Positions 46,115 through 54,772 of a stretch of 64,000 bases of DNA are shown here, piece after piece. The position numbers and the translations under genes are program-made. The first letter of the stretch is position 1. Every line of letters starts with the position of its first letter. The DNA is taken from contig NZ_VLNT01000010.1 in assembly GCF_007421815.1 (NCBI RefSeq), forward strand, positions 50,246 through 114,245, given 5' to 3'. The DNA is from Aeromicrobium piscarium. Its GTDB lineage: Bacteria > Actinomycetota > Actinomycetes > Propionibacteriales > Nocardioidaceae. The notes below the pieces were generated by a model. It was given only the letters and a program-made list of their open reading frames with translations, made no database searches and was not told where the DNA came from.

Positions 46115-47235
46115 GCGTCCGCTCCCGGTTCCTCGTCCTCCTGGCCCTGCGCTGGTCGGCGACCGGGCTCATCATCCCGGTCGCCCTGCTGCTGCCGCTC
46201 TCACGGGGTCTGAGCGTCACCGAGGTCGGCGCCGTGACCGCCGCCCAGGGGATCGTCGTCCTGGTGATGGAGGTGCCGAGCGGGGTGCTCACCGACTCGT
46301 GGGGGCGGCGGCCGGTCTTCGTGCTCTCGGGTGTCGTCGCGATCATCGCCTACGGCCTCCAACTCGCTGCCCACTCGGTCATCGCCTTCGCCGTCGCCTG
46401 GGCCGTCTCCGGGCTCTTCCGCGCCCTCGACAGCGGGCCGCTGGAAGCCTGGTTCGTGGACGCCGAGAACGCCCGCGGTGCAGCCGACAGAGTTCCCACC
46501 TCCCTGGCCTCGGCGAGCGGTGTCATCAGCGGATCGATCGCCGCCGGCTCGCTGGCGAGCGCCGGCCTGCTCTGGCTCGCCCCCTGGGCACCCGCCACCA
46601 CCCTCGCCGTGCCCTATGCCGCGGCGATGGTGCTCGTCACGGCACAGGTACTCACCGCCTGCCTGGTGATGGAACGCGCGCCCCTCACCCGCGCCGCTCC
46701 CCCGACAGGCTGGCGGGAGGCCCTCGGCGGCGGCCTGCGACTCGTCGGGGGACCGGCCCTCCGGATGCTGGCGGTCGCGATGCTCTTCGTGGCCGTCGGG
46801 GTGAGCGCGCTGGAGCTGCTGATGCCGGTCCGCCTGGACGAGTTCAGTGCGGACCCTGCAACGGCAGGCACCGCGATGGGGGCGGTGACGGCGGTCGCCT
46901 GGGGCGTCGGGCTGGCGACGATGGCACTCGCCACGGGACCGACCGTGCTCATCATCGGCTTCTGGATCGCCTACCTCGTCCACACCGCCTTCGGCGCCGC
47001 GTACAACTCGCTCGTACACGCGCGGGTCGACGACGCGCACCGTGGGACGGCCCTGTCCGTCACCTCGATGGCCTTCCTGGGGTCGGCCGCCGGAGCCGGC
47101 ATCGTCGTCGGCGCGCTGTCGGACGCCATGTCGCCGTCGCTCGCCCTGCTCGTGGGTGGTGCCGCGCTGGTCGCGGCAGCGGCCCTGGTGGGGAGGGGCG
47201 GGCGGGCTCAGTCGTCGACGAGGGCGTCGGCGTAG
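46111..47235 (+). CDS. MFS transporter, drug-efflux type
   Basis: A 374-residue major facilitator protein with ten to twelve hydrophobic segments. The MFS motif A region reads GVLTDSWGRRPVFVLSG (about residues 58-74) and a motif-C-like Gly-rich helix follows. It is a little shorter than typical 400-residue members. Pairing with an ArsR/HTH repressor in one operon is typical for efflux pumps. Because the repressor is broken and the operator remains, the pump may now be constitutively expressed. The last 28 bases overlap the convergent TPR gene. Confidence 0.85.
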   Translation: MSVRSRFLVLLALRWSATGLIIPVALLLPLSRGLSVTEVGAVTAAQGIVVLVMEVPSGVLTDSWGRRPVFVLSGVVAIIAYGLQLAAHSVIAFAVAWAVSGLFRALDSGPLEAWFVDAENARGAADRVPTSLASASGVISGSIAAGSLASAGLLWLAPWAPATTLAVPYAAAMVLVTAQVLTACLVMERAPLTRAAPPTGWREALGGGLRLVGGPALRMLAVAMLFVAVGVSALELLMPVRLDEFSADPATAGTAMGAVTAVAWGVGLATMALATGPTVLIIGFWIAYLVHTAFGAAYNSLVHARVDDAHRGTALSVTSMAFLGSAAGAGIVVGALSDAMSPSLALLVGGAALVAAAALVGRGGRAQSSTRASA

Positions 47236-47690
47236 CGCTCGATCGCCGCACCGTACTCCGGCAGCGTCGGTGCAAGGGCGTGCAGCGCCACACGCAGGGC
47301 CTCGCCGCCGCGCCCTTGGTCATGCAGGGCGAGCGCGAGAAAAGCGTCACGGGCGCCGCCGACCACCGGCGAAGGCTCCAGCCGGGTGAGCACGCCGACC
47401 GCCTCGTCCGTCCGGCCCAGGACCCGCAGCGAGCTCGCCAACTGCACCGATGCTCGTTGCTCCCGTTCGACGTCGAGGCCGCCGGTGAGCGCCTGCCGGT
47501 AGAGCGGCACCGCATCGGAGGGTCGGTCGAGGAAGTCGTGCACCGAGGCGAGCTCGTACAACGCGATCGGATCGCCCTCCGGCCGCCGCGCCACCAGCAT
47601 CTCCATCATCGTGAGGGTGGCTCCCGGGTCGTCTCGCTCAGCCATCGCCCAGAACTCGGTGACCTCGCGCTCCCACCTGTCCACACCCAT
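47208..47690 (-). CDS. Tetratricopeptide-repeat protein
   Basis: A 160-residue helical-repeat protein: IALYELASVHDFLDRPSDAVPLYRQAL, ASVQLASSLRVLGRTDEAVGVLTRL and DAFLALALHDQGRGGEALRVALHAL are three successive TPR-like helix pairs, matching a small actinobacterial TPR family of unknown role. ATG 47690 is chosen as the only methionine placed just before the homologous region (GVDRWEREVTEFW). Probably a protein-interaction module in the cytoplasm. Confidence 0.85.
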   Translation of the reverse strand: MGVDRWEREVTEFWAMAERDDPGATLTMMEMLVARRPEGDPIALYELASVHDFLDRPSDAVPLYRQALTGGLDVEREQRASVQLASSLRVLGRTDEAVGVLTRLEPSPVVGGARDAFLALALHDQGRGGEALRVALHALAPTLPEYGAAIERYADALVDD

Positions 47691-47817
47691 GAACCCATCG
47701 TGGCGCAGCACCTCTGGGCCCGCCACCGACGAACTGTCTCGGGGTGCGCCCTGAACCGTCCCTGAACTACCCCGTAATCCACTGTCATTCCAGTCTCTCG
47801 CCATCGAAGGTGGTGTC

Positions 47818-49320
47818 ATGCGTGCCTCCATGAAGTTTCTCGTCGTCGTCCTCGGCCTGGGCGTGCTCGCGATCGGAGCCTTCGCGGCCTGGATCGCCAT
47901 CGCCTTCGTTCGAGCCCCTCTCGACACGGTGGGCGACGTCGACTTCGACCGAGCCCTGACCATTCCCCCGCTGGCCGAATCCCGTGTCGACGGGGACGTC
48001 CGCACCTTCGATCTGCGCTTACAGAGCGGCACGAGCGATCTCGGTGCCGATCACCTGACTCCCACCTGGGGAGTCAATGGGGAGCTGCTAGGCCCCACCC
48101 TGCGCGCCGAACGAGGCGAGGCCGTCGCGATGCGGGTCCACAACGACCTCCCCGAGACCTCCACACTCCACTGGCACGGCATGCACCTGCCCGCCGAGAT
48201 GGACGGCGGTCCCCATCAGCTGATCGAACCCGGGAACGTATGGTCGCCGACCTGGACGATCGATCAACCGGCGTCGACCCTCTGGTACCACCCTCATCTG
48301 CACGGGGGGACGGCCGACCACGTCTACCGAGGGCTCGCGGGCATGTTCATCATCGACGACCCGCTGGAGGCCGAGCTCGATCTCCCGCGCGACTACGGCG
48401 TCGACGACCTTCCGCTCATCGTGCAGGACAAGAACCTCGACGATGACGGCGAACTCGACATGAGCGAGTCCTTCTTCGCGTCGGCGGGGGTGATCGGTGA
48501 GACGATCGTCGTCAACGGCACGCCCGGGCCCTACGCCGATGTGACCACCGAGGCGGTCCGGTTGCGTCTGCTCAACGGCGCGAATGCGAGACCCTTCACC
48601 TTCGCCTTCGCCGATGGGCGGGACTTCGACCTCATCGGCACCGACGGCGGGCTGTTGGAGACCCCCGTCGCGATGGACGCACTCCAGCTCTCACCGGGCG
48701 AACGTGGCGAGATCGTCGTGCGCTTCGAGCCGGGTGAACGCGTCGTGCTGCGCAGCGACCCCAGCGACACCGGCAACGTCTTCGCGGGCGGACAGGACCG
48801 CTTGGACATCATCGAGTTCCGGGCGGCCGAGCAGCTCGACCCCTCGCCGAGGGTCCCCGACCAGCTCGCGGAGGTGCCGCGCCTCGACCCGGAGGATGCC
48901 TCCGAGGAACGGTCGTTCCGGCTCTCCGACTCCACCATCAACGGCCTCGAGATGGACATGGAACGGGTGGACGAGGTGGTGGAGGCGGGGGCGACCGAGA
49001 TCTGGACCGTCACCAATGCCGACGGCGGATCGCACAACTTCCATGTGCACGACGTGCAGTTCCAGGTGCTCGACATCGATGGTCGCGAGCCCCCGCCCCA
49101 CCTACGTGGCTGGAAGGACACCGTCTGGCTACGGCAGAGCGAACCGGTCCGGCTCATCATGCGCTTCGGTCACCACACGAGCACCGAGTGGCCGTATATG
49201 TTCCACTGCCACACCCTGCGACACGAGGACGAGGGCATGATGGGGCAGTTCATGGTCGTCGAGCCCGGCCAGTCGCCGGGTCCGATCCCCCATGCCGAGG
49301 GACACGAGCATGAGCACTGA
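47818..49320 (+). CDS. Multicopper oxidase (CueO/CotA-like)
   Basis: A 500-residue oxidase with an N-terminal hydrophobic signal/anchor (residues 6-31). All four copper ligand motifs are present: HWHG (118-121), WYHPHLHG (156-163), HNFHVH (406-411) and MFHCHTLRHEDEGMM (461-475), the last carrying the type 1 copper Cys, His and axial Met. The His-rich end (HAEGHEHEH) may bind extra metal. It oxidises metals such as Cu(I) or Mn(II), or phenols, at the cell surface. ATG 47818 follows GAAGG. A copper gene cluster lies 3.5 kb further on. Confidence 0.94.
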   Translation: MRASMKFLVVVLGLGVLAIGAFAAWIAIAFVRAPLDTVGDVDFDRALTIPPLAESRVDGDVRTFDLRLQSGTSDLGADHLTPTWGVNGELLGPTLRAERGEAVAMRVHNDLPETSTLHWHGMHLPAEMDGGPHQLIEPGNVWSPTWTIDQPASTLWYHPHLHGGTADHVYRGLAGMFIIDDPLEAELDLPRDYGVDDLPLIVQDKNLDDDGELDMSESFFASAGVIGETIVVNGTPGPYADVTTEAVRLRLLNGANARPFTFAFADGRDFDLIGTDGGLLETPVAMDALQLSPGERGEIVVRFEPGERVVLRSDPSDTGNVFAGGQDRLDIIEFRAAEQLDPSPRVPDQLAEVPRLDPEDASEERSFRLSDSTINGLEMDMERVDEVVEAGATEIWTVTNADGGSHNFHVHDVQFQVLDIDGREPPPHLRGWKDTVWLRQSEPVRLIMRFGHHTSTEWPYMFHCHTLRHEDEGMMGQFMVVEPGQSPGPIPHAEGHEHEH

Positions 49321-49323
49321 GGC

Positions 49324-49497
49324 TCAGACCAGGGCGGCGATCTCCTCCAGATCGGCGAAGTCGCACCAGCGACACTCGACTCCCAGATGATCGGCGCTGA
49401 GGGTGTCGAACAGGGCTCCGCCGCGCTCGCACCACGGGCAGCGCGCGGCCTCACCCGCTGTCTCGAGGATCTCGATCGTCAGCATCGCGTTCGTCAT
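49324..49497 (-). CDS. 57-residue zinc-ribbon protein
   Basis: A short gene easily missed. It starts at ATG 49497 with a strong GGAGG five bases upstream and ends at TGA 49326-49324, three bases from the convergent oxidase stop. The product carries two knuckles, CPWC (residues 20-23) and CRWC (42-45), spaced 18 residues apart, framed by acidic residues: a compact treble-clef or zinc-ribbon. Family not recognised; it could be a metal-binding regulator or RNA-binding ribbon. Confidence 0.7.
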   Translation of the reverse strand: MTNAMLTIEILETAGEAARCPWCERGGALFDTLSADHLGVECRWCDFADLEEIAALV

Positions 49498-49600
49498 GAT
49501 GACCTCCTGCTCTCAGGGTAGGAGCGCCCACTGACAGAACCACGATTCGCTCGGCGCGTGTCGCCGCTGACACCAGAATCAACCCCATGTCGTGGTGGCG

Positions 49601-49686
49601 GGGCGGTGGCTCACGCACCCCTCGATGGTGTTGAGAGGTGCGTACGTCACCGCCCCGGCAGGTGAGAGGTGCGCAGCTCACCGCCC
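49601..49686. repeat. Dispersed palindromic repeat, family C, copy 2
   Basis: One forward half-site (49601-49623, GGGCGGTGGCTCACGCACC) and two reverse ones (49633-49656 and 49664-49686, both GAGAGGTGCG...CACCGCCC). It ends 20 bases before the stop of the pterin dehydratase fusion gene. Confidence 0.8.
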
Positions 49687-49705
49687 GGCGCGTCTCGTCG
49701 CCTCG

Positions 49706-50365
49706 TCAGTCCGCGGTGGGTGGGGGCATCTCGGTGCAGATGCAGGCCTCGTTGCCCTCAGCGTCCGCGAGGACCCACCAACTCGGGGCGAAGCGATCGG
49801 TGAGTAGCGTGCCGCCCGCCTCGATCACCTCGGCGACGCGCTGCTCGGCCGCATCGACGGGCACCAGGATGTCCAGGTGGAGCCGGTTGCGCTGCGCCCG
49901 AGGCTCCTCCATCGACTGGAACCACACCGCCGGGGCGATGCCTTCGGGATCGACGAGATCGCCGTCGACGTCCGCATAGGCCAGCGCCGCCCTCCAGAAC
50001 GGCCGGATCGCCTCGGCATCGAGCGTGTCGATGCCGATCGTGATCCGGCGCGGCATCTCCGGCTCCCCCTCGATGCCGAGCTCGTCGGCGATCGCGGAGA
50101 TCTCCGCCGCCAGCGCGGTGTCGCGCTCAGTCAGGGCGCCCACGTCGTGGGACACGAGTGCGACGTGCACCCGGCCGTAGCGCAGGTCGATATCGGGGTG
50201 ATGCTGCGCGCGCTCAGCCGCCTCGGCGACCTTGGCGATGAAGTCCAGTCCGCCCATGAAGTCGCCGGTGGCGAAGGACGTCCGCAGTGAGCCCTCGACG
50301 ACGCGCCAGTGACGTGGGTCGACGCGAGCCGTGGCGTCCGCGAGCGAAAGCGATGTGTCACTCAT
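49706..50365 (-). CDS. Pterin-4a-carbinolamine dehydratase fused to a VOC domain
   Basis: A 219-residue two-domain protein. Residues 1 to about 100 are a PCD/DCoH domain, with the diagnostic ERAQHHPDIDLRYGRVHVALVSHDVGALTERD; residues about 115-219 are a glyoxalase/VOC domain (RITIGIDTLDAEAIRPFWRAAL...NRLHLDILVP). ATG 50365 is chosen because the PCD fold begins there. PCD normally regenerates tetrahydrobiopterin; the VOC half may bind metal or a small molecule. This fusion is known in actinobacteria, function untested. Bracketed by family C repeats on both sides. Confidence 0.9.
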   Translation of the reverse strand: MSDTSLSLADATARVDPRHWRVVEGSLRTSFATGDFMGGLDFIAKVAEAAERAQHHPDIDLRYGRVHVALVSHDVGALTERDTALAAEISAIADELGIEGEPEMPRRITIGIDTLDAEAIRPFWRAALAYADVDGDLVDPEGIAPAVWFQSMEEPRAQRNRLHLDILVPVDAAEQRVAEVIEAGGTLLTDRFAPSWWVLADAEGNEACICTEMPPPTAD

Positions 50366-50441
50366 CCTTCGAGGGTCACACGGATTCCGATGGGCTGCCC
50401 GGTGCCATCGGCCACCGCTGACGCCACCCCTGCCGAGAATC

Positions 50442-50527
50442 AGCGGTGACGTGCGCACCTCATGACCCGACCGGCGGTGGGATACGCACCTCTCGACGCG
50501 GTCGAGGCGTGCGTAGGTCACCGCTCC
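50442..50527. repeat. Dispersed palindromic repeat, family C, copy 3
   Basis: Two forward half-sites (50442-50462; 50473-50494, GGCGGTGGGATACGCACCTC) and one reverse (50504-50527). It lies between two minus-strand genes, 28 bases from the acetyltransferase stop. Confidence 0.78.
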
Positions 50528-50554
50528 CGACCTCGCACCGCCCGCTCGGCGTCG

Positions 50555-51097
50555 TCAGTGCGTGAGGATCCGCTGGTAGAGGAGATGGTCCTGCCACCGT
50601 CCGGCGATCCGCAGGTACTCCGGCGCCGTGCCGAATCGCACGAACCCGTTGCGCTCCAGCACCCGCTGCGAGCGGATGTTCTCCAGGAGCGTGCCCGCCT
50701 GCAGCCGGTGGAGGCCGAGCGAGTCGCGCGCGAACTCCACGACGTGGCGTACCGCGGCGGTCATCAGCCCGCGACTCTGGAAGCGCGCATCCGTCCAGTA
50801 GCCGATATGGCCGTTCTGGAATGCTCCCAGCACGATGTCGTTGACGCTGATCGTCCCCACGACGTGATGATCGTGCGAGAGCACCAGCGGCACCTGCGTG
50901 CCCTGCGCCATGCCGGTGAGCATGCGCTCGATCCGGTCGAGCTGGCCGTCGGTGGTGAAGTACTCGGGCGAACGCTCCGGCTCCCACGGAGCAAGGTGCT
51001 GACGATTGCGCAGCAGCGCCGCGGCGAGGGCCGGCGCGTCATCGGGCTCGAGGACGCGGAGGACCACGCCGTCCTGGAGGGCGATCGGGAACGTCAT
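50555..51097 (-). CDS. GNAT-family acetyltransferase, RimJ/RimL type
   Basis: A 180-residue GNAT protein. LRVLEPDDAPALAAALLRNRQHLAPWEP at the start and the acetyl-CoA site IGYWTDARFQSRGLMTAAVRHVVEFARDSLGLHRLQAGTLLENIRSQRVLERNGFVRFG match the RimJ/RimL N-terminal-acetyltransferase branch. The acceptor could be a ribosomal protein N-terminus or a small molecule. ATG 51097. Confidence 0.92.
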   Translation of the reverse strand: MTFPIALQDGVVLRVLEPDDAPALAAALLRNRQHLAPWEPERSPEYFTTDGQLDRIERMLTGMAQGTQVPLVLSHDHHVVGTISVNDIVLGAFQNGHIGYWTDARFQSRGLMTAAVRHVVEFARDSLGLHRLQAGTLLENIRSQRVLERNGFVRFGTAPEYLRIAGRWQDHLLYQRILTH

Positions 51098-51133
51098 GCG
51101 CCGAGTGTAGGTCCGTCCCAGACGATCGCGCGC

Positions 51134-51871
51134 CTAGTCGTGGCGCTGATGCCGGACGACACCGTCGCGACCGCCGAGACGCGAGACCTCGTCGTGCAGG
51201 CGCGCCATGGTGCGGTCGAGATGGTCGGCCACCACCGCGGCCTGATGCAGCTCATCGCGCAAGCGCTCGGGGATCTCTCCCTCGTACTTGTAGTAGATCT
51301 TGTGCTCGAGGCTCGCCCAGAAGTCCATCGCGATGGTGCGGATCTGCACCTCGACGTAGACCTGCTCGGTGTGATCCGAGAGGTAGACCGGCGTCTGCAC
51401 GATGAGATGCAGGCTCTGGTAGCCGTTGTCCTTCGGCTCGACGATGTAGTCCTTGACCTCGATCACGGTCACATCAGGCTGGCTCGTCAGCATGTCGGCG
51501 ATCCAGTAGGCATCGGCCACGAAGGCGCAGGTGATCCGCACCCCGGCGATGTCGCGGATATGCTCCCCGACCTGTTCCAGATCCCGCGGGCTGCCCGTGC
51601 GCTCGATCTTGTCCAGCAGGCTGTCCATCGACTTCAGCCGTGTGCGCACATGCTCGATCGGGCTGTACTCGTGGGTGTGCTCGAACTCCTCGCGGAGGAT
51701 GTTGATCTTGGTCTCGAGCTGGTCGATCGCGAACTGGTACTTGAGCTGGAAGGCCACCAGCCGGTTCTGGAGCTCCTTGAGGGCCAGCCGCGAGTCACCG
51801 GCGATGCGATCGGGAATCGCGCGAAGATCCGGCAACGTCTCGGAGAGACGCTCGAACTCTGATTCGCTCAC
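51134..51871 (-). CDS. Small alarmone synthetase (RelQ-type GTP pyrophosphokinase)
   Basis: A 245-residue single-domain (p)ppGpp synthetase without hydrolase, TGS or ACT domains. The synthetase core contains SPIEHVRTRLKSMDSLLDKIER, DIAGVRITCAFVADAYWIADML, KDYIVEPKDNGYQSLHLIVQTPV and VEVQIRTIAMDFWASLEHKIYYK, which includes the ATP- and GTP-binding motifs. It makes pppGpp/ppGpp under cell-envelope or other stress. GTG start at 51871. Single gene between unrelated neighbours. Confidence 0.94.
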   Translation of the reverse strand: MSESEFERLSETLPDLRAIPDRIAGDSRLALKELQNRLVAFQLKYQFAIDQLETKINILREEFEHTHEYSPIEHVRTRLKSMDSLLDKIERTGSPRDLEQVGEHIRDIAGVRITCAFVADAYWIADMLTSQPDVTVIEVKDYIVEPKDNGYQSLHLIVQTPVYLSDHTEQVYVEVQIRTIAMDFWASLEHKIYYKYEGEIPERLRDELHQAAVVADHLDRTMARLHDEVSRLGGRDGVVRHQRHD

Positions 51872-51986
51872 GATGTCCTTCTGGCAGTCGGCCGGCGACG
51901 CGGCGGCGGTGTCACGACGAGCCTAACCAGGGCGGGCAACGTCCGCTCGTGCTGCTGAACGCGGTCAGAATGCCTACCGTCGTCCT

Positions 51987-52787
51987 ATGAGCGAGCACTC
52001 CCCGAACGCTTCCCCCGCCCTCCGTCCCGACGTGTCTCGGCCGCTGCTCGCCGTCGTCTTGCTGGCGTCGATCCTGCAGGCGGCGGCTCCTGTCGTCCCC
52101 TATGCGGGTGGCGGAGCGCAGCCGAACGAGTCGACGACCGACCTGCTGATCACACCGGCCGGGTACACCTTCTCGCTCTGGGGTCTCATCTACGCGCTCT
52201 CGATCGTGACCGCCGTCGCGATGCTGTGGAAACGGTCGACGGGCACGGGACAGCCGATGCGGCTGAGCGTCGATCTGCTCGTCGCCTTCGTGGGCGCGGC
52301 CGTGTGGATCGGGGTCTCGGCGGCCGAGTGGCCGTGGGTGACCTCGATCGTGCTGACCGTCATGACGGTCGCCCTGCTCGACGCGGCGCGGATCGCCGCC
52401 ACGACCGCGGACCACGGCGCTCCGGCCTGGCTGACGGTGCTCACCCGTTCGACCATCGGGATCTACGCCGCCTGGGCCACTGCGGCGGTCTTCCAGAACT
52501 GGGCATCGGACATCGGTGCGAGCTTCGGCGATCCGGGTGAGCCGTGGTGGCAGATCGCCGTCCTCATCCTGGCTGTTCTGATCGGCACGGCGGTGACAGC
52601 TCTCTACGGCGCGCAGCTTCCCCTGTACCCGGTGACGCTGGTGTGGGCGCTGGTGGGCATCATCGTCACCGCGTGGGGCGAGACCGCGACCGTGGTCGGC
52701 ACCTGCCTCGCCGGGATCGTCGTCGTCCTGGCCGCCCTCGGGTGGTCCCTCGCCCATGACCGCCGCGGCTCGTCCTCACGGCGGTAG
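51987..52787 (+). CDS. TspO/MBR-like membrane protein
   Basis: A 266-residue protein with seven or so spans. ITPAGYTFSLWGLIYALSIVTAVAMLW is the family-typical PAGxxFxxWGLIY motif of tryptophan-rich TspO-like proteins of actinobacteria. Some relatives bind porphyrins or serve as light/oxygen sensors. ATG 51987. The stop codon TAG (52785-52787) lies inside the left arm of a family A repeat, so the C-terminal residues are partly repeat-derived. Confidence 0.8.
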   Translation: MSEHSPNASPALRPDVSRPLLAVVLLASILQAAAPVVPYAGGGAQPNESTTDLLITPAGYTFSLWGLIYALSIVTAVAMLWKRSTGTGQPMRLSVDLLVAFVGAAVWIGVSAAEWPWVTSIVLTVMTVALLDAARIAATTADHGAPAWLTVLTRSTIGIYAAWATAAVFQNWASDIGASFGDPGEPWWQIAVLILAVLIGTAVTALYGAQLPLYPVTLVWALVGIIVTAWGETATVVGTCLAGIVVVLAALGWSLAHDRRGSSSRR

Positions 52788-52857
52788 GCCATCAACCTCA
52801 TCGGCGAGGAATGAGGTTGATGACCTACCGCCACGTCGAGCGAAGGGTTGATGGCCC
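52780..52857. repeat. Dispersed palindromic repeat, family A, copy 4
   Basis: Forward half-site 52780-52800 (GGCGGTAGGCCATCAACCT...), reverse 52812-52833, partial reverse 52845-52856. The first two form a near-perfect 21-bp inverted repeat. The copC stop codon is eight bases beyond. Confidence 0.88.
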
Positions 52858-52865
52858 GAGCGAGG

Positions 52866-53378
52866 TCAGCGGCGGCGGCCGCCGAGCACCAGCCAGCCCA
52901 CCACGCCGACCACGACGACACCACCGGCGACGAGCACGATGGGCATGGTCATCGAGCCCTCGTCCTCGTCGCCCCCATCGGCCGGCTCGTCGGGAACGGG
53001 GTCGCCCGGGGCGCCGACCGAGAACGGGATCCGGCCGTTGATCGGGTGGCCATCGGCCGAGACCACGCGCCAGCGGATCTCATAGGAGCCGTCGGGAAGA
53101 TCCGGCGCGACATCGGCACGGACGAATCGTCCGTCGAGCACCGCGTCTCCGGCGACCCGGTTCTCGCCCTCGCTGTCGATGAGGAGCATGGTCGAGCCCG
53201 TCTCGATGAGCACCTCGTTGAACTCCAGCTCGATCTCGGACGGGGCCGCATCGAGCACCTCGTCGGCCTCGGGGGTGCTGCCGATGAGCTGAGCGTGAGC
53301 CGCGGCCGGTGCCACCGACCAGAGCATCAGCAGGGACAGGCCGGCGACGGCGACGCCGATGAAACGAAGGAGACGCAT
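52866..53378 (-). CDS. CopC-domain copper-binding protein with C-terminal anchor
   Basis: A 170-residue exported protein. The signal peptide ends in APAAAHAQL, so the mature protein begins AHAQ or HAQ, giving the N-terminal His used by CopC to bind Cu(II); the second ligand region is WRVVSADGHPINGRIPF. The last 25 residues form a membrane span plus RRR, anchoring it outside. It is encoded directly after the CopC-CopD fusion with a one-base overlap (TGATG). Probably delivers copper to CopD. Confidence 0.92.
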   Translation of the reverse strand: MRLLRFIGVAVAGLSLLMLWSVAPAAAHAQLIGSTPEADEVLDAAPSEIELEFNEVLIETGSTMLLIDSEGENRVAGDAVLDGRFVRADVAPDLPDGSYEIRWRVVSADGHPINGRIPFSVGAPGDPVPDEPADGGDEDEGSMTMPIVLVAGGVVVVGVVGWLVLGGRRR

Positions 53379-54772
53379 CAGGAAAGATCCTTTCGGAAGG
53401 AAGGAAGAAGTCGGAAGGTGGCCGCGCCGAGCGCGCAGCCGAGAACCAGGACCGCCAGCACCGCACCGGGCCCGGCCGGCCCGCCCGTGCGCTCACCCGC
53501 CTCGGCGAGGGACGCGGAACGCGGCGACACCGACACGAGCACGCTGGTGACCGCCACCACGACGCCCAGCGCACCCGCCTCGGCGGCGAGGATGCGGCGC
53601 AACGTCCGCCGGGCATCGCCCGAACTCTCGACCGCGCCGACGAGCCGGTGCCGATTCCACGCACCGAGCACGACGACGAGTGCCGTGACGAGCACCTTGA
53701 CGAGCACCAGCCGCCCGTAGCCGGTCTGCCAGAGGCCCTGGAAGGAGCCGGAGATCCGCCAGTAGAGCACCAGGGCGCCCACTGCCAGCAGCGCGACCGC
53801 GCCGACGGCCACCGACGAGAACCGGGCGACCATTCGCGCGGCGTCACGTGCTCGTGGCCGGGACGCGAGGACGACCAGCAGTCCCACGAGTCCCCCGGCC
53901 CACACGGCCGCCGAGGCGACGTGCAGCAGGTCGGCGGGCAGCACGAGCCATGCCGGACCGTAGCTCCGTGTATGACCGACCACCGTCAAGGATCCCAGCA
54001 CAGCGCCGACACCCGCACCCGCCAGAGCGGGACCCCCGAGCCGAGGTGTCCCCAGGATCGCGACCGCACCGAGCACGACCAGGACGGCGGCGACGGCGGA
54101 GGGATCAGCCACCGTGAGCCCCGAGGAGGACCCGAGCGGTTCCCCGGACTCCCACCACGCGGTCAGCGGCACCAGCAGCACCGCGCCCGCGCACGCGGCG
54201 ACGGCCGCTCCCGTCGTGGCCCGGCGCAACCGGACGCGAGCCACCTCGTCGCGTCGCGTGACAGGCACCGCCAGCATCCCGAAGACAGCGAGACCGGCCA
54301 GCACGAGGACACCTCCGTAGCGCACCGCCTCGGCCACCGCCTTCAGGACGTTGACCTCCCGCTGCTCCTGCACCGACGGCATGGGGATCACGCTCTCGCT
54401 CGGCTCACCGACCGAGAAGCTGGTCCCGCCCGAGACAGGGTGGCTGTCCGCGGAGATCACCCGCCACCGCAGGAGATACGTCCCGTCGCCGAGCGCCTCC
54501 GCCGGCACGACCGTGAGCTTCGCCCCGTCGGCGGAGAACTCGGCATCGACCGCCCTGCCCCGCGCGTCCAGGAGCTCGTTGCCGGCTGCCGCGGCCACCA
54601 CGGTCTCGTCGAAACGCACGGTGAGACGATCGGGCGCGGTCGGCACGACCTCGCCGTCGGCGGGATCGGTGTCGACCAGGTTCGCGTGCGCGGACGCGGA
54701 CGTGGGCATCAGAACGAACAGGCACGCGACCAGCCCGGCGAGCACCGCCCGCCGGGCGGTCGCGGCTGTCAC
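53378..54772 (-). CDS. CopC-CopD fusion protein (YcnJ-like copper importer)
   Basis: A 464-residue protein. After a signal peptide (ending ASAHANL, with the N-terminal His ligand) comes a CopC domain to about residue 130 (LRWRVISADSHPVSGGTSF), then a CopD membrane domain with eight or so spans including LLHVASAAVWAGGLVGLLVVLA and WRISGSFQGLWQTGYGRLVLVKVLVTALVVVLGAWNRH. The YcnJ-type fusion imports copper. GTG 54772 overlaps the ycnI stop by four bases. Part of a three-gene overlapping run. Confidence 0.93.
   Translation of the reverse strand: MTAATARRAVLAGLVACLFVLMPTSASAHANLVDTDPADGEVVPTAPDRLTVRFDETVVAAAAGNELLDARGRAVDAEFSADGAKLTVVPAEALGDGTYLLRWRVISADSHPVSGGTSFSVGEPSESVIPMPSVQEQREVNVLKAVAEAVRYGGVLVLAGLAVFGMLAVPVTRRDEVARVRLRRATTGAAVAACAGAVLLVPLTAWWESGEPLGSSSGLTVADPSAVAAVLVVLGAVAILGTPRLGGPALAGAGVGAVLGSLTVVGHTRSYGPAWLVLPADLLHVASAAVWAGGLVGLLVVLASRPRARDAARMVARFSSVAVGAVALLAVGALVLYWRISGSFQGLWQTGYGRLVLVKVLVTALVVVLGAWNRHRLVGAVESSGDARRTLRRILAAEAGALGVVVAVTSVLVSVSPRSASLAEAGERTGGPAGPGAVLAVLVLGCALGAATFRLLPSFRKDLS

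Noticed and set aside
47700..47817. Copper-responsive operator before the multicopper oxidase
   Set aside because: CTACCCCGTA resembles part of a CsoR-type box, but the symmetric half is missing.
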